DNA of 52,879 nucleotides from Rhizobium sp. Q54 (GCA_945907045.1 CAMDSH010000025.1:1-52879); one strand, 5' to 3'. Numbered from the stretch's first letter, positions 8,867-17,175 are shown. Numbers and translations are program-made. Notes: a model not told the origin generated them from the sequence alone.

Positions 8867-10834
8867 TCAGTCCTGAGGTTTCTTGTCCGGTTCGATAGTC
8901 ATGATCCGCGCGCCTTCGGCGGCCTGGCCGTTCTCGGCCACGGCGATGCCGGAGACGACGCCTTCGACCGGCGCCGTGAGAGAATGCTCCATCTTCATGG
9001 CTTCGATAATGGCCACACGCTGACCTTTCGTCACGCGCTGGCCGTCTTCCACAAGAATCGCCAGGACTTTGCCGTGCATCGGCGCGCGCACGGTTCCGCC
9101 GCCGCCTGAATCCCCGGCATCGAGCAAGGAAAAATCCAGCCGCGAAACCTTGGTCTGCCGCCCCTTGTGCCAGACGAAAACGGTGTCCGGCGTCTCGACG
9201 GCAAGCGCATTGGCGGCGGAAATGCCATCGATGCTCACGGCGGGTCCGTTTTTGCCATATGTCGCGCGCGCCGTGACAATTTCGCCGTCCGCCATAACGG
9301 GTAGCGACAGCGCACGCGCGCCGGAAAGCTGAAAGCCATCGCCAGCATCCCACGGCGATGGAACTGCGTCAGGCTCCGGTTCGGTCACCGATGCGATCCG
9401 CGCCGCATCGCGTGCAAACAGCCTTGCCGCGCCGAGCGCAACGGCCGCCTTGTCCAGCGGCTGCGGCACGGCGCCGAGTGCTTCGAGATTGCGGTCGATG
9501 AACCCGGTGTCGAAATCGCCGGCACGGAATTTTTCCGCGCGGGTGAGCGCAGCCAGAAACGCGATATTGGTGCGCGGGCCGAGCGCGACGGTGCGATCCA
9601 GCGCATCGCCCAGACGCGCAAGCGCTTCATCTCGCGTTTTGCCATGCGCGATCACTTTCGCAATTAACGGATCGTAGAACGGCGTGACCTCCGCCCCCGT
9701 TTCCACGCCGGTATCGACGCGGATGCCTTCGCCTACCGGCAAATCAAGCGCGGCAAGCTTACCGGCGGCCGGCAGAAACCCGTGCTCGGGGTCTTCGGCA
9801 TAAACGCGCGCTTCCACCGCATGGCCGTTGAGCGGCACCTTGTCTTGCGTGAGCGGGAGCTTTTCCCCGGCGGCGATGCGGAATTGCCATTCGACCAGAT
9901 CGAGGCCGGTGATCGCTTCCGTCACCGGATGCTCTACCTGCAGCCGCGTGTTCATTTCCATGAACCAGAAGCCGCCGGATTTGAGCCCGCTTGCGCCATC
10001 GGCGATGAATTCGATGGTGCCGGCACCCGCATAGTTCGCAGCCTTGGCGGCGGCGACGGCGGCGGCACCCATTTCAGCGCGCAGAGCCGCGCTCATGCCC
10101 GGCGCGGGCGCTTCCTCGATCACTTTCTGGTGCCGGCGCTGAAGTGAGCAATCGCGCTCATGCAGATGTATCGCATTGCCGTGAGTGTCGGCGAAAATCT
10201 GTATCTCCACATGACGCGGCGCGGTGATGTATTTCTCGATCAATACGCGCTCGTCGCCGAAAGCGGATTTCGTCTCGCGCCGTGCAGCCTCAAGCGATGC
10301 GTCGAACTCGGCGTGCTTGCCGACGCGGCGCATGCCTTTGCCGCCGCCTCCCGCCACCGCCTTGATCAGCAGTGGATAGCCGATCTCGTAGGCTTTCTGC
10401 TTGAGGAATTTCGCGTCCTGCATGTCGCCGTGATAACCCGGCACCACCGGCACGCCCGCCTTCTCCATCAGCGCCTTGGCGCGGTCTTTCAGACCCATGG
10501 CGCGGATCGCAGCCGGCGGCGGCCCGACAAAAGTTATCCCCGCCTGCGCGCAGCTTTCCGCGAATTTCGCGTTCTCCGACAAAAATCCGTAACCCGGATG
10601 TACGCACTCCGCGCCGGATTTTTTTGCGGCCATGATGATGTTGCCGATGACGAGGTAACTCTGCGCGGCGGGCGCGGGCCCGATCAGATGCGCTTCATCG
10701 CAAACGCGCACATGCAGCGCGCCTGCGTCGGCTTCCGAATAGACCGCGATGGTGCGCAGGCCCAGCCGCTTCGCGGTGCGAGCGACGCGGCAGGCGATTT
10801 CGCCGCGATTGGCGATGAGGACGGATTTGAACAT
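8867..10834 (-). CDS. mccA: Methylcrotonoyl-CoA carboxylase biotin-containing alpha subunit
   Basis: A 655-residue acyl-CoA carboxylase alpha chain: biotin carboxylase domain from FKSVLIANRGEIACRV, ATP-grasp region with GGGGKGMR, the HLHERDCSLQRRHQKVIEEAP block, then a linker and a C-terminal biotinyl domain with EAMKMEHSL (biotin on the Lys). It carboxylates 3-methylcrotonyl-CoA in leucine catabolism together with MccB. The choice of MccA over PccA rests on its length, on the sequence type around the biotin, and on the presence of a distinct PccA-like gene at 42.0-44.0 kb and an MccB-like gene at 18.8-20.4 kb. Here the beta subunit gene is not adjacent but 8 kb away. It sits in a minus-strand operon with DUF1489 downstream. 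Confidence 0.82.
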   Translation of the reverse strand: MFKSVLIANRGEIACRVARTAKRLGLRTIAVYSEADAGALHVRVCDEAHLIGPAPAAQSYLVIGNIIMAAKKSGAECVHPGYGFLSENAKFAESCAQAGITFVGPPPAAIRAMGLKDRAKALMEKAGVPVVPGYHGDMQDAKFLKQKAYEIGYPLLIKAVAGGGGKGMRRVGKHAEFDASLEAARRETKSAFGDERVLIEKYITAPRHVEIQIFADTHGNAIHLHERDCSLQRRHQKVIEEAPAPGMSAALRAEMGAAAVAAAKAANYAGAGTIEFIADGASGLKSGGFWFMEMNTRLQVEHPVTEAITGLDLVEWQFRIAAGEKLPLTQDKVPLNGHAVEARVYAEDPEHGFLPAAGKLAALDLPVGEGIRVDTGVETGAEVTPFYDPLIAKVIAHGKTRDEALARLGDALDRTVALGPRTNIAFLAALTRAEKFRAGDFDTGFIDRNLEALGAVPQPLDKAAVALGAARLFARDAARIASVTEPEPDAVPSPWDAGDGFQLSGARALSLPVMADGEIVTARATYGKNGPAVSIDGISAANALAVETPDTVFVWHKGRQTKVSRLDFSLLDAGDSGGGGTVRAPMHGKVLAILVEDGQRVTKGQRVAIIEAMKMEHSLTAPVEGVVSGIAVAENGQAAEGARIMTIEPDKKPQD

Positions 10835-10864
10835 GTCACCGGCCGCTAAGTTGAGCGGCGGATA

Positions 10865-11842
10865 CTAGCGCGCCGGCGGCGCGGCCGCTTGGTTCTGTGG
10901 ACGGCGCGGCGGCACCGGCGGCTTTTTGGCGGGTGCGGCGGCGGCAGCCGCAGGCGGTTCCGCGGCGTCATCACCAGAGGCGGGTCCGGGCGCGGACGGC
11001 AGCTTCGGTTCGGCATTCATGATGCTCACCGGCGGGATCGAGGCCGCCGAGGGGAAATCGACGCGCGCGGACGGTGCCACCGCGGGCAATGGCGGCGCAA
11101 CCGCAACCGGCCCCGCAGCAGCAGGCGCTACCGCCACAGGCGGATTCTTCTCTACCACCGGAGCGGGCGCAGGTTCGCTCCAGGAGGACGCATAACGGGC
11201 AACGTAAGTGTCGAACGCGCGCGCTTTGAGATTAGCCTTGAGGGTGCTCGCATCGCGCATCAGCGCAAATGCAGCACAATCGTCCGCAACGCAGCCATCG
11301 CGGGTCGCCAGCACATGCGCGGCGATGCCGTAGCGGTCGAGTTCGATGGCGCGGCGCAAACCATTAAGCGCGCCCTCATAACCGCGATCCGCGCGTACCG
11401 CGAAGTCGAGCCCGTCGGCGAGCAGTGCGAGCCGCGCCGTGATATAGCCGACCGCCGCCGCAGCTGTTTCCGGCTTCGCGAATATCGCCTTCTCGCAGGC
11501 ACTTTCGATTGCTTCTCCCGCACCCGCATCCAGACACGCAAGCGGCGAACCCGGAATGAGTGAGCGAGCCGTCAGCTCGGCGCTGCGCGCATCCAGCGCG
11601 AGGCGCTCGGCGGAACGTTGTTGCAAGGCCGAATGGTCGAGGAAACTCATCACCAGAAGTGCGCCGATGAGAACGGCGGCGCTGCGGGCCAGCGTGCCGG
11701 CGATCCCTAATGGGGCAGGACGCCGGAATGCGACAACGCACAGGAAAGCGAACAGCGCGGCCAATGCGCCAGCCGCCCAGACCGGGAGCGCGAAGGCTCC
11801 CGGCCCGAGGTCGAACAGCGTGGCCGCGTCGAGACTCTGCAT
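10865..11842 (-). CDS. Hypothetical membrane protein with Pro/Ala-rich tail
   Basis: A 325-residue protein not assigned to a family. Two N-terminal hydrophobic helices (about residues 18-38 and 48-66) are followed by a helical domain with three or four conserved-looking cysteines (ACLDAG, SACEKA, DGCVADDCAAF), which suggests disulphides and a periplasmic position. The last 110 residues are almost wholly Ala, Pro and Val, with a final proline-rich KKPPVPPRRPQNQ segment, likely a flexible arm reaching through the envelope. It lies between the Bug-type gene (18-base gap) and mccA (30-base gap) on the same strand, so it is likely part of that transcript. Confidence 0.6.
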   Translation of the reverse strand: MQSLDAATLFDLGPGAFALPVWAAGALAALFAFLCVVAFRRPAPLGIAGTLARSAAVLIGALLVMSFLDHSALQQRSAERLALDARSAELTARSLIPGSPLACLDAGAGEAIESACEKAIFAKPETAAAAVGYITARLALLADGLDFAVRADRGYEGALNGLRRAIELDRYGIAAHVLATRDGCVADDCAAFALMRDASTLKANLKARAFDTYVARYASSWSEPAPAPVVEKNPPVAVAPAAAGPVAVAPPLPAVAPSARVDFPSAASIPPVSIMNAEPKLPSAPGPASGDDAAEPPAAAAAAPAKKPPVPPRRPQNQAAAPPAR

Positions 11843-11860
11843 CCGTCTCCTAAAAAATCT

Positions 11861-12838
11861 TTATTGAGCCTTGGCGCCGGTGACCTTCACCACATTGGCC
11901 CATTTCTCGACGTCTTTTTTGAGATAGGCGTCGAACTGATCCACCGTCATCACCATCGGAACCGCGCCCTGCTTGGCCCAGGAGTCGCGCACCTCAGGCT
12001 TGTTGATGATCTTGTTGATCTCGGTGTTGAGCAGCGTGATGACATCCTTCGGCGTCTTCGCAGGTGCCATGATGCCGAGCCAGATCGTTGCTTCGTAACC
12101 CGGCACGCCCGCTTCGGCGACGGTCGGCACGTCAGGCATGATCGAGGAGCGCTTGGTGCCGGTGGTGGCGAGCGCCCTCACCTGACCGGCTTTCGCGTTC
12201 TCCGACATCGTGGTGATGGCGTCGAACATCATCTGCACATGGCCGCCGAGCACGCTGTTGCGCGCTTCGCCGGAACCCTTGTGCGGAACGTGAACGATAT
12301 CGGTGCCGCTCATCGCTTTGAACAATTCGCCAGCCATGTGATACGGCGTGCCCGGCCCCGACGATGCGTAATTAAGCTTGCCGGGATCCTTCTTCGCCAG
12401 CGCGATGAATTCCTTCAAGTCCTTCGCCGGCACTCCCGGATGGATGACCATCAACAGATCGGAATAATTGATCGTCGCCACCGGCGCGAAGTCGCGCATC
12501 AGCACGAACGGCTTGTTCGGGATCAGCGATTCATTCGTCGTGTGGGTGTTCGACATCAGCAGCAGCGTGTAGCCGTCAGGATCGGATTTCGCGACCGCGT
12601 CGGTGCCGATAATCGAGCCTGCGCCAGGCCGGTTTTCGACCACGAACGATTGCTTGAGCGACTCCGACAAATATTGCGCCAGTACGCGCGCATAAACGTC
12701 AGCCGGGCCGCCCGCGCCGAACGGCACGATGATGCGGACGTTGCGGTTGGGATAACTTTGCGCCGAAGCTTGCGGCGCGGCGAGCAGCAGCGCCACCAGC
12801 GATAAAGCGGCGGCGAAAAAGCGCGAAACGGAAACCAT
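11861..12838 (-). CDS. Tripartite tricarboxylate transporter (Bug family) substrate-binding protein
   Basis: A 325-residue periplasmic binding protein. A signal peptide (about 1-27, cleaved after ASA) precedes the typical Bug/TctC opening YPNRNVRIIVPFGAGGPADVYAR; further family marks are GAGSIIGTDAV, YTLLLMSN and the C-terminal ARDLVP-like domain ending with a Lys-rich helix. Bug proteins bind carboxylates or related ligands and feed TctAB-type membrane units. No TctA or TctB gene is near, so it is an orphan, as is common in this group. The start at 12838 has GGGAG 8 bases before it; an in-frame start at 12877 adds 13 residues without such support. Confidence 0.9.
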   Translation of the reverse strand: MVSVSRFFAAALSLVALLLAAPQASAQSYPNRNVRIIVPFGAGGPADVYARVLAQYLSESLKQSFVVENRPGAGSIIGTDAVAKSDPDGYTLLLMSNTHTTNESLIPNKPFVLMRDFAPVATINYSDLLMVIHPGVPAKDLKEFIALAKKDPGKLNYASSGPGTPYHMAGELFKAMSGTDIVHVPHKGSGEARNSVLGGHVQMMFDAITTMSENAKAGQVRALATTGTKRSSIMPDVPTVAEAGVPGYEATIWLGIMAPAKTPKDVITLLNTEINKIINKPEVRDSWAKQGAVPMVMTVDQFDAYLKKDVEKWANVVKVTGAKAQ

Positions 12839-12978
12839 GTGCGAACTCCCTCGGTGCGTTGTTATGAGCACGGCCAACGCCTGACGCGTGCCTTTTATTC
12901 CGGTCGATAGCTAACTTTCGGCAGGCCCCCAGGCAATCATTTCCTGCGAGGCGCATCGACGCAAGCGCGAAGACAGGC

Positions 12979-13314
12979 CTACACACCGCCCGCCGATTTG
13001 AACCCAGGGACAAGATCGCGCGCCGCGGCGAATGCCCCGGTGGCGTCGGTCGAGGTCATCGCCACAGTGGTGCGCAAATCCGTGACGCCGCCCCCGCTCG
13101 CGGCGGCCAGCAGCGTCGCGATCATCTGGATATCACCCGGCGCTTCGCAGATGGTCAGAAAATCATATTCACCAAACGTGAAGTAATAGCCGATCAGCCG
13201 GCCTCCGGCTTTCGCCATCGCGCGCGAGATCGCGTCGGCGCGGTCTTCCGGCTTGACGATCATGCCCTTGATGGCTTCGCGGGTATAACGGCCCTGGGTG
13301 ATGTAGATCGGCAT
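12979..13314 (-). CDS. GYD domain-containing protein
   Basis: A 111-residue protein with the GYD-domain pattern: an N-terminal strand PIYITQGRYTREAIKGM, the central motif LIGYYFTFGEYDFLTICEAP, and a final helix after TTVAMTSTDA. GYD proteins form a small ferredoxin-like fold found in many bacteria; some have been linked to light or stress regulation, but no activity is settled. It stands alone between the Bug gene and the basic-tailed small protein, with its own likely promoter in the gap before it. Confidence 0.85.
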   Translation of the reverse strand: MPIYITQGRYTREAIKGMIVKPEDRADAISRAMAKAGGRLIGYYFTFGEYDFLTICEAPGDIQMIATLLAAASGGGVTDLRTTVAMTSTDATGAFAAARDLVPGFKSAGGV

Positions 13315-13402
13315 GGCTATCCCTCGTGTGCGGCGCGTTTATCCCCGCATGATAGTCGAAATGAAATTGGAAATCCGGGAGCCGCGCAGGCTCCTGGGAA
13401 TA

Positions 13403-13867
13403 TCAGACGTTGTCGAGCTGGCTTTCTTTGGCGACGCGCTCGAAGGCCTCGCCGGAGCTCTTGATGCGGTACTGATAATCGTCGCCTTCCGAGGGCAACT
13501 GCTTGACCACCGTGTAGCTGCCGCTGGCAGCCGCGCGCCCGAAGGTCGGCGAGGTGTAATAAACCGTCTGCCCGACCTCATACTTGTGGGTTTTGAGCTG
13601 AATTTCGTGCGCCGACAACGGCTGAACCGCCGGGCTGGCGATCCGCGGCGTATGGATGGAGTCCATGTTGCGGGTCAATTTTCCGACGGGAGCGGGTACG
13701 CCGACGATTTTACGGGACGAGGATTTCCCGTTTGGACGCGATGCGCGCGCATTTTTGGCAGCCGGAGCCGCGCGTCGGGCCGCTTTCGGGCTTTTCGCGG
13801 TCTTTTTCGCCGATCCGCGCGAGGATTTCGCGGGTCTGCGCATGCTTTTGGCGGCTGTCCTGCTCAT
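13403..13867 (-). CDS. Hypothetical protein: basic Lys/Arg/Ala tail joined to a small domain shared with the gene at 16352-16537
   Basis: A 154-residue protein in two parts. Residues 1-60 are a low-complexity basic arm (KTAKSPKAARRAAPAAK, RPNGKSSSRK) like those of histone H1-like or AlgP-type DNA-associated proteins. Residues 92-154 form a compact domain with the pattern GQTVYY, FGRAAASGSY, VVKQLPSE, YQYRIKSSGEAFERV, ESQL. The 61-residue product of the gene at 16352-16537 is this same domain without the arm. The basic arm suggests nucleic-acid binding, which is inference. Upstream lies an inverted repeat (13885-13909) and a TATAAT-like box on the minus strand (13969-13974). Confidence 0.62.
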   Translation of the reverse strand: MSRTAAKSMRRPAKSSRGSAKKTAKSPKAARRAAPAAKNARASRPNGKSSSRKIVGVPAPVGKLTRNMDSIHTPRIASPAVQPLSAHEIQLKTHKYEVGQTVYYTSPTFGRAAASGSYTVVKQLPSEGDDYQYRIKSSGEAFERVAKESQLDNV

Positions 13868-13884
13868 GGGATAATTATAGCATC

Positions 13885-13909
13885 GAATTTTCGCCTGCGG
13901 GGAAAATTC
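13885..13909. promoter_or_regulatory. Inverted repeat before the basic-tailed protein gene
   Basis: GAATTTTC (13885-13892) and GAAAATTC (13902-13909) are perfect reverse complements with a 9-base spacer; the outer CATC and GATG extend the symmetry with one bulged base. It sits 18 bases before the start codon of the gene ending at 13403, a place for an operator or a leader hairpin. Confidence 0.4.
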
Positions 13910-13991
13910 TGATGCCCATTTTCCAGCGTTTACAGTGGCTTAGTAGCGTCCGCCGACGCGATCCATCCATTATATAGGTGCCCGGGCAGGT

Positions 13992-14016
13992 GGAACCTAG
14001 CCCCTATACCTGCGTT
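13992..14016 (+). promoter_or_regulatory. EcfG-type promoter (general stress sigma factor)
   Basis: GGAAC at 13992-13996, a 16-base spacer, and CGTT at 14013-14016 match the known alphaproteobacterial EcfG consensus exactly. Transcription would start near 14024, giving a leader of about 90 bases that contains the direct repeats, then the small membrane protein gene at 14114. Confidence 0.75.
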
Positions 14017-14023
14017 CAATACA

Positions 14024-14086
14024 CGCTGCACAACGCAAATATGTGCCGGTTACAGCGCTGCACAACGCGAATATCCGCGGTCACAG
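14024..14086 (+). repeat. Two tandem 31-32-bp repeats in the 5' leader of the small membrane protein gene
   Basis: Copy 1 (14024-14055) and copy 2 (14056-14086) both begin CGCTGCACAACGC, continue with AAT/GAAT-AT and end GGTTACAG or GGTCACAG, with differences only in the middle. They start just after the predicted EcfG transcription start. They could be a binding site for a regulator, or a paired RNA element. Confidence 0.6.
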
Positions 14087-14113
14087 CATGAAAAATCGAA
14101 CGGGAGACGGGAA

Positions 14114-14326
14114 ATGCGAACCCTTTTAGGGATCATATTAGGTGTCATTCTCACAATCGGCGGCGCGTACATTTATGACTCGCACAACGCGCTGGCGGTC
14201 ACGAGCGGCTCGGCCACCTCGGCAACCGCCGAGCGCCCGCTGGTCAACTGGGAAATCGTCGGCCGCAAGTGGGAGCGCCTGACCATCCGCGCCCGCGGCG
14301 AGTGGAACAAGCTCACCACCGGCTAG
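14114..14326 (+). CDS. Small single-span membrane protein, likely stress induced
   Basis: A 70-residue protein with one N-terminal hydrophobic segment (LLGIILGVILTIGGAYIYD, about residues 4-22) and a charged C-terminal part (VGRKWERLTIRARGEWNKL) that should face the periplasm if the helix acts as a signal anchor. No family is recognised. The start has GGGAGACGGGAA 3 to 12 bases upstream. An exact EcfG promoter lies 97 bases before the start, so expression under general stress is expected. The convergent DUF3140 gene ends 12 bases beyond its stop. Confidence 0.68.
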   Translation: MRTLLGIILGVILTIGGAYIYDSHNALAVTSGSATSATAERPLVNWEIVGRKWERLTIRARGEWNKLTTG

Positions 14327-14338
14327 GCGCAGCGCGCG

Positions 14339-14680
14339 CTAGTCTCTCATGGGGTCGTGACCCCAGTTCATCAGCGAATAACGCCAGCGCGTGTGCATGA
14401 TGTCCTCGCCCGGACGCTGGGCGAGGTGCCGGCGCACGTAGCCGGTCACCTTGCGCATGTGCGCGAGGTCGGCGGCGGTGCGCGCTGTCTTCGGCTTCTG
14501 CAAAATCGCAACGATGCGCCGCCCCGACTGGCGGCCGACGGACTCTTTTTCGCCCGGACGCATGAAGCCGACCGACTTGCTGCGCTCGGTCTTGAGCCAA
14601 GCCGCGATCTCCGCCGCTGTCATGTTGACCGCCGCGCGGAAATTCTTCTCGATCTCGCCAACGTCGACGCGCTCGCCCAC
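14339..14680 (-). CDS. DUF3140 family protein
   Basis: A 113-residue protein matching DUF3140 by its conserved run FRAAVNMTAAEIAAWLKTE and the following SVGFMRPGEKESVGRQSGRRI, then MRKVTGYVRRHLAQRP and the C-terminal RYSLMNWGHDP. The fold is small, helical and highly basic; the central ESVGRxSGRRI part is the most conserved. No function is established for the family, though the composition would suit nucleic-acid binding. It is convergent with the small membrane protein gene and divergent from the quinone reductase gene about 100 bases away. Confidence 0.78.
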   Translation of the reverse strand: MGERVDVGEIEKNFRAAVNMTAAEIAAWLKTERSKSVGFMRPGEKESVGRQSGRRIVAILQKPKTARTAADLAHMRKVTGYVRRHLAQRPGEDIMHTRWRYSLMNWGHDPMRD

Positions 14681-14777
14681 TTCTCGCCCATCCTTATCGC
14701 AACCGCCACCTCTTTAGCATCGCCGCCTTGCGTGAAAAGCCGTAAGCTCGCGGCTTCCACAGGACGGGAGTTGCCCG

Positions 14778-15752
14778 ATGCGCGCCGCTTACTATGAGAA
14801 AAACGGGTCCGCCCGCGACGTGCTGGTTATCGGCGACGTCGACACGCCAAAACCGGGCCCCGGCGAAGTGCGCGTCAGGCTGCACACCTCCGGCGTCAAT
14901 CCGTCCGATGTGAAGACCCGCGCGGGTTCGCGCAAAATGGTGGCGGCGCGCGTGATCCCGCACAGCGATGGCGCGGGCGTGATCGATGCTATCGGCGATG
15001 GCGTTGCGAAATCGCGCATGGGCGAACGGGTGTGGATCTGGAACGGGCAATGGAAGCGCCCGTTCGGCACGGCGGCGGAGCACATCGTGCTCCCCTCCCC
15101 GCAGGCCGTGCGGCTGCCCGACAACATCAGTTTCGAAGAAGGCGCGTGTCTCGGCATTCCGGCGATGACAGCCTATCACGCGGTCGAGCTTGCCGGCGTC
15201 ACCAAAGGCATGACGCTGCTGGTATCGGGCGGCGCTGGCGCGGTGAGCCAATACGTCATCCAGTTCGCCAAGGCGCGCGGCGCGAACATCATCACCACCA
15301 TCTCATCCGGCGAGAAAGCGACACTGGCGCGCGAGGCCGGCGCCGATCACGCCATCGACTACAAGCGCGAGAACGTCGGCGAGCGCGTTATGGAAATAAC
15401 CAACAAGGCGGGCGCGGACGCGATCATCGAAATGGACATCGCCGCCAACGCCAAACTCATTTCCGGCGTGCTGCGCCCGAAAGGCAGCGTCATTATCTAC
15501 GGCACGGGCGCAGGCGAAGCGACGATCCCGGCCGGATTTTGCCTGGTGAACGCGATCAAGCTGCAATTTTTTCTGGTTTATGAACTCGACACGCAGGAGC
15601 GCGAGCGCACCATCACCGGCATCACGCGCGCGCTGGAAGGCGGCAAGCTCATCAACCGCGTTTTCCCGCAATTCAAACTTGCCGATGCCGCCGCCGCGCA
15701 CGAGGCCGTGGAAAAAGGCACGACCGGCAACGTCGTCATCTCGCTGGCCTAG
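14778..15752 (+). CDS. Zinc-independent medium-chain dehydrogenase, NADPH:quinone reductase type
   Basis: A 324-residue MDR enzyme with a GroES-like N-terminal domain (RAAYYEKNG, GVNPSDVKTRAG) and a Rossmann domain with SGGAGAVSQYVIQFAKARGA (a GxGxxG variant used by the quinone reductase branch). The metal-binding cysteines of alcohol dehydrogenases are absent, as usual for this branch. It likely reduces quinones or enals with NADPH in the cytoplasm. The ATG at 14778 has GGGAG 8 to 12 bases upstream. Substrate cannot be told from sequence alone. A GC-rich hairpin follows its stop. Confidence 0.88.
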   Translation: MRAAYYEKNGSARDVLVIGDVDTPKPGPGEVRVRLHTSGVNPSDVKTRAGSRKMVAARVIPHSDGAGVIDAIGDGVAKSRMGERVWIWNGQWKRPFGTAAEHIVLPSPQAVRLPDNISFEEGACLGIPAMTAYHAVELAGVTKGMTLLVSGGAGAVSQYVIQFAKARGANIITTISSGEKATLAREAGADHAIDYKRENVGERVMEITNKAGADAIIEMDIAANAKLISGVLRPKGSVIIYGTGAGEATIPAGFCLVNAIKLQFFLVYELDTQERERTITGITRALEGGKLINRVFPQFKLADAAAAHEAVEKGTTGNVVISLA

Positions 15753-15765
15753 CCGCGCCAAACGA

Positions 15766-15795
15766 AACGGCGCGCCGAAGCGCGCCGAAGCCGTT
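15766..15795. terminator. GC-rich hairpin between convergent genes
   Basis: GGCGCGC (15769-15775) and GCGCGCC (15780-15786) pair around a CGAA tetraloop; AACGG and CCGTT at the edges give an alternative outer pairing. Plus-strand sequence after it is A/T-rich but lacks a true T run, so the terminator role is moderate. Confidence 0.45.
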
Positions 15796-15807
15796 GCGAT
15801 AAAAATA

Positions 15808-16221
15808 TTAGCGCGTAACCGGCGTCATGATCGGCTTATCCTTCGGCTTGAGCCGCACCACGAGCAGCCGCGCCGGAACCGTGCCTTCGTTCTTGGCGGT
15901 GTGCGGGACGTTAGCCTGAATGTGAAAGCCCTCGCCGCCCTTCGGCGATTTCTTGCCCTCGACGTCCACTTCGAGCGCGATCTGGCCGTCGAGCATGTAG
16001 GTGATCTCGTGGCCGTCGGGATGAATGTGCCACGGCACCACGCCGCCGGGCGCGATCTCGACGATCTGCATGATGACTTCCTCGTAGATGCCGCCCTTGA
16101 GCGGATCCTGCATCACGGTCTTGGCGCTGATCGGCGATTGCGCGATGACGGCGTTCTGCGTCGCCAGCCCTGCGCCGAAAGCTAGCGCCAGCACGGCGCC
16201 CATCAATAATTTTGTTTTCAT
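15808..16221 (-). CDS. Periplasmic cupin domain protein
   Basis: A 137-residue protein with a signal peptide (about residues 1-22, then TQNAVIAQ) followed by one cupin barrel. Metal-ligand pattern: the first cupin motif PWHIHPDGHEITYMLDGQ supplies two His and a Glu, and the second motif includes GEGFHIQANVPHTAKN. Such secreted single-domain cupins bind a metal and may be small oxygenases or isomerases; the substrate is unknown. The gene stands alone, convergent with the quinone reductase gene. Confidence 0.85.
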   Translation of the reverse strand: MKTKLLMGAVLALAFGAGLATQNAVIAQSPISAKTVMQDPLKGGIYEEVIMQIVEIAPGGVVPWHIHPDGHEITYMLDGQIALEVDVEGKKSPKGGEGFHIQANVPHTAKNEGTVPARLLVVRLKPKDKPIMTPVTR

Positions 16222-16351
16222 CGGTTCTCTCCCTGTCAGGCTGCTTGTGAAAGCCGCAACCGTTGACGGGAGAATGATAGCGCAGCGGCATAATGCCGGA
16301 CAGGCGTCCGCGGCATGTTCGCGATTGGCAGGAAACTGCGTAAAATCCGCG

Positions 16352-16537
16352 TTAATCGTGACTGAGCTGGCTCTCGTTCACCACGCGCTCGTGCGCCTCG
16401 CCCGCGCTCTTGATGCGGTATTGCCGGTCCTCGGTCTCCGAGGGCATCTGCTTGATGATCTTGTAGAAGCCGCTCGGCCCGCCGCGCCCGAACGAGGCGT
16501 TGTAGCGCACGGTCTGCCCGATATGGAATTTATGCAT
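16352..16537 (-). CDS. Small protein, stand-alone copy of the domain in the gene at 13403-13867
   Basis: A 61-residue protein consisting only of the domain GQTVRY, SFGRGGPSGFY, IIKQMPSE, RQYRIKSAGEAHERV, ESQL. Over about 55 residues it follows the C-terminal domain of the gene at 13403-13867 with very similar motifs, so the two are paralogues. The beta-rich pattern with glycine turns might be an SH3-like barrel, which is a guess. GGGAG lies about 13 bases before the start, slightly far. Family not recognised. Confidence 0.68.
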   Translation of the reverse strand: MHKFHIGQTVRYNASFGRGGPSGFYKIIKQMPSETEDRQYRIKSAGEAHERVVNESQLSHD

Positions 16538-16665
16538 TTATGGAAGTGCTCCCTGGCGGCAAAGGAAGTCCGCTCCGCTGTTAAGCAGAGCCGAACGCAC
16601 CCTATTGCCTGATGGATTCGTGAAGCTTTATAGCACGAAACGCACAGCGCAGGGGCGTTATCTCG

Positions 16666-17175
16666 TCATTTACGCGCGGGCGCGAAATCCTGATTGCTGA
16701 ACGCCGAAGCCGTGGGGCGGCGGATGACGATGAAGCCGCGGCTCGCCGCGCTGTGGCAGGAATTGCAGTTCTCCGTGAGCTTGTCGTAGCCGGCGATGAA
16801 TTTTTTCAGATCGCGCGCTTCGGTGGCGGCTTCCAGATCGGTGATCGGCCCGGTGATGACGGCGTCGATCATCTCGCCAATAGGAAGGCTCTTGTAATTC
16901 GGGATCAATTCCTGCGTGTCGCCCATCACCTCCTTGAGTTCGCCGAGCTGATAAGCGGCAAGCTCCCAGTTGCGCTCGCGCGCCGCCAGCCAGAGCTTGG
17001 CGTGATGGGTCTGGATCCATCCCATGAATTGCTCGAGGCCGGGAATGTAGGCGCGCGGCACTTCCGGCGGTTTCGCGGGCGCCGGCGGCGCGGATTGCGC
17101 GAGCGCGGCTGTCGAGAATGCGAACGCCAGCGTGGCCATCGCAATACGCTGCATGAGCTTTGCTGGAACGATCAT
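16666..17175 (-). CDS. Secreted protein with a single C-type haem motif
   Basis: A 169-residue protein with a signal peptide (MQRIAMATLAFAFSTAALAQ within the first 30 residues) and one CxxCH motif (CNSCH) about 35 residues from the end. The body is helical, with IPGLEQFMGWIQTHHAKLW and LAAYQLGELKEVMGDTQEL. The arrangement, helices first and haem site near the C-terminus, recalls four-helix-bundle cytochromes of c' or c'' type, but the family is not certain. A role in periplasmic electron transfer or gas binding is likely. The start at 17175 is chosen because the longer in-frame extension to 17238 would hide the signal peptide. Confidence 0.75.
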   Translation of the reverse strand: MIVPAKLMQRIAMATLAFAFSTAALAQSAPPAPAKPPEVPRAYIPGLEQFMGWIQTHHAKLWLAARERNWELAAYQLGELKEVMGDTQELIPNYKSLPIGEMIDAVITGPITDLEAATEARDLKKFIAGYDKLTENCNSCHSAASRGFIVIRRPTASAFSNQDFAPARK

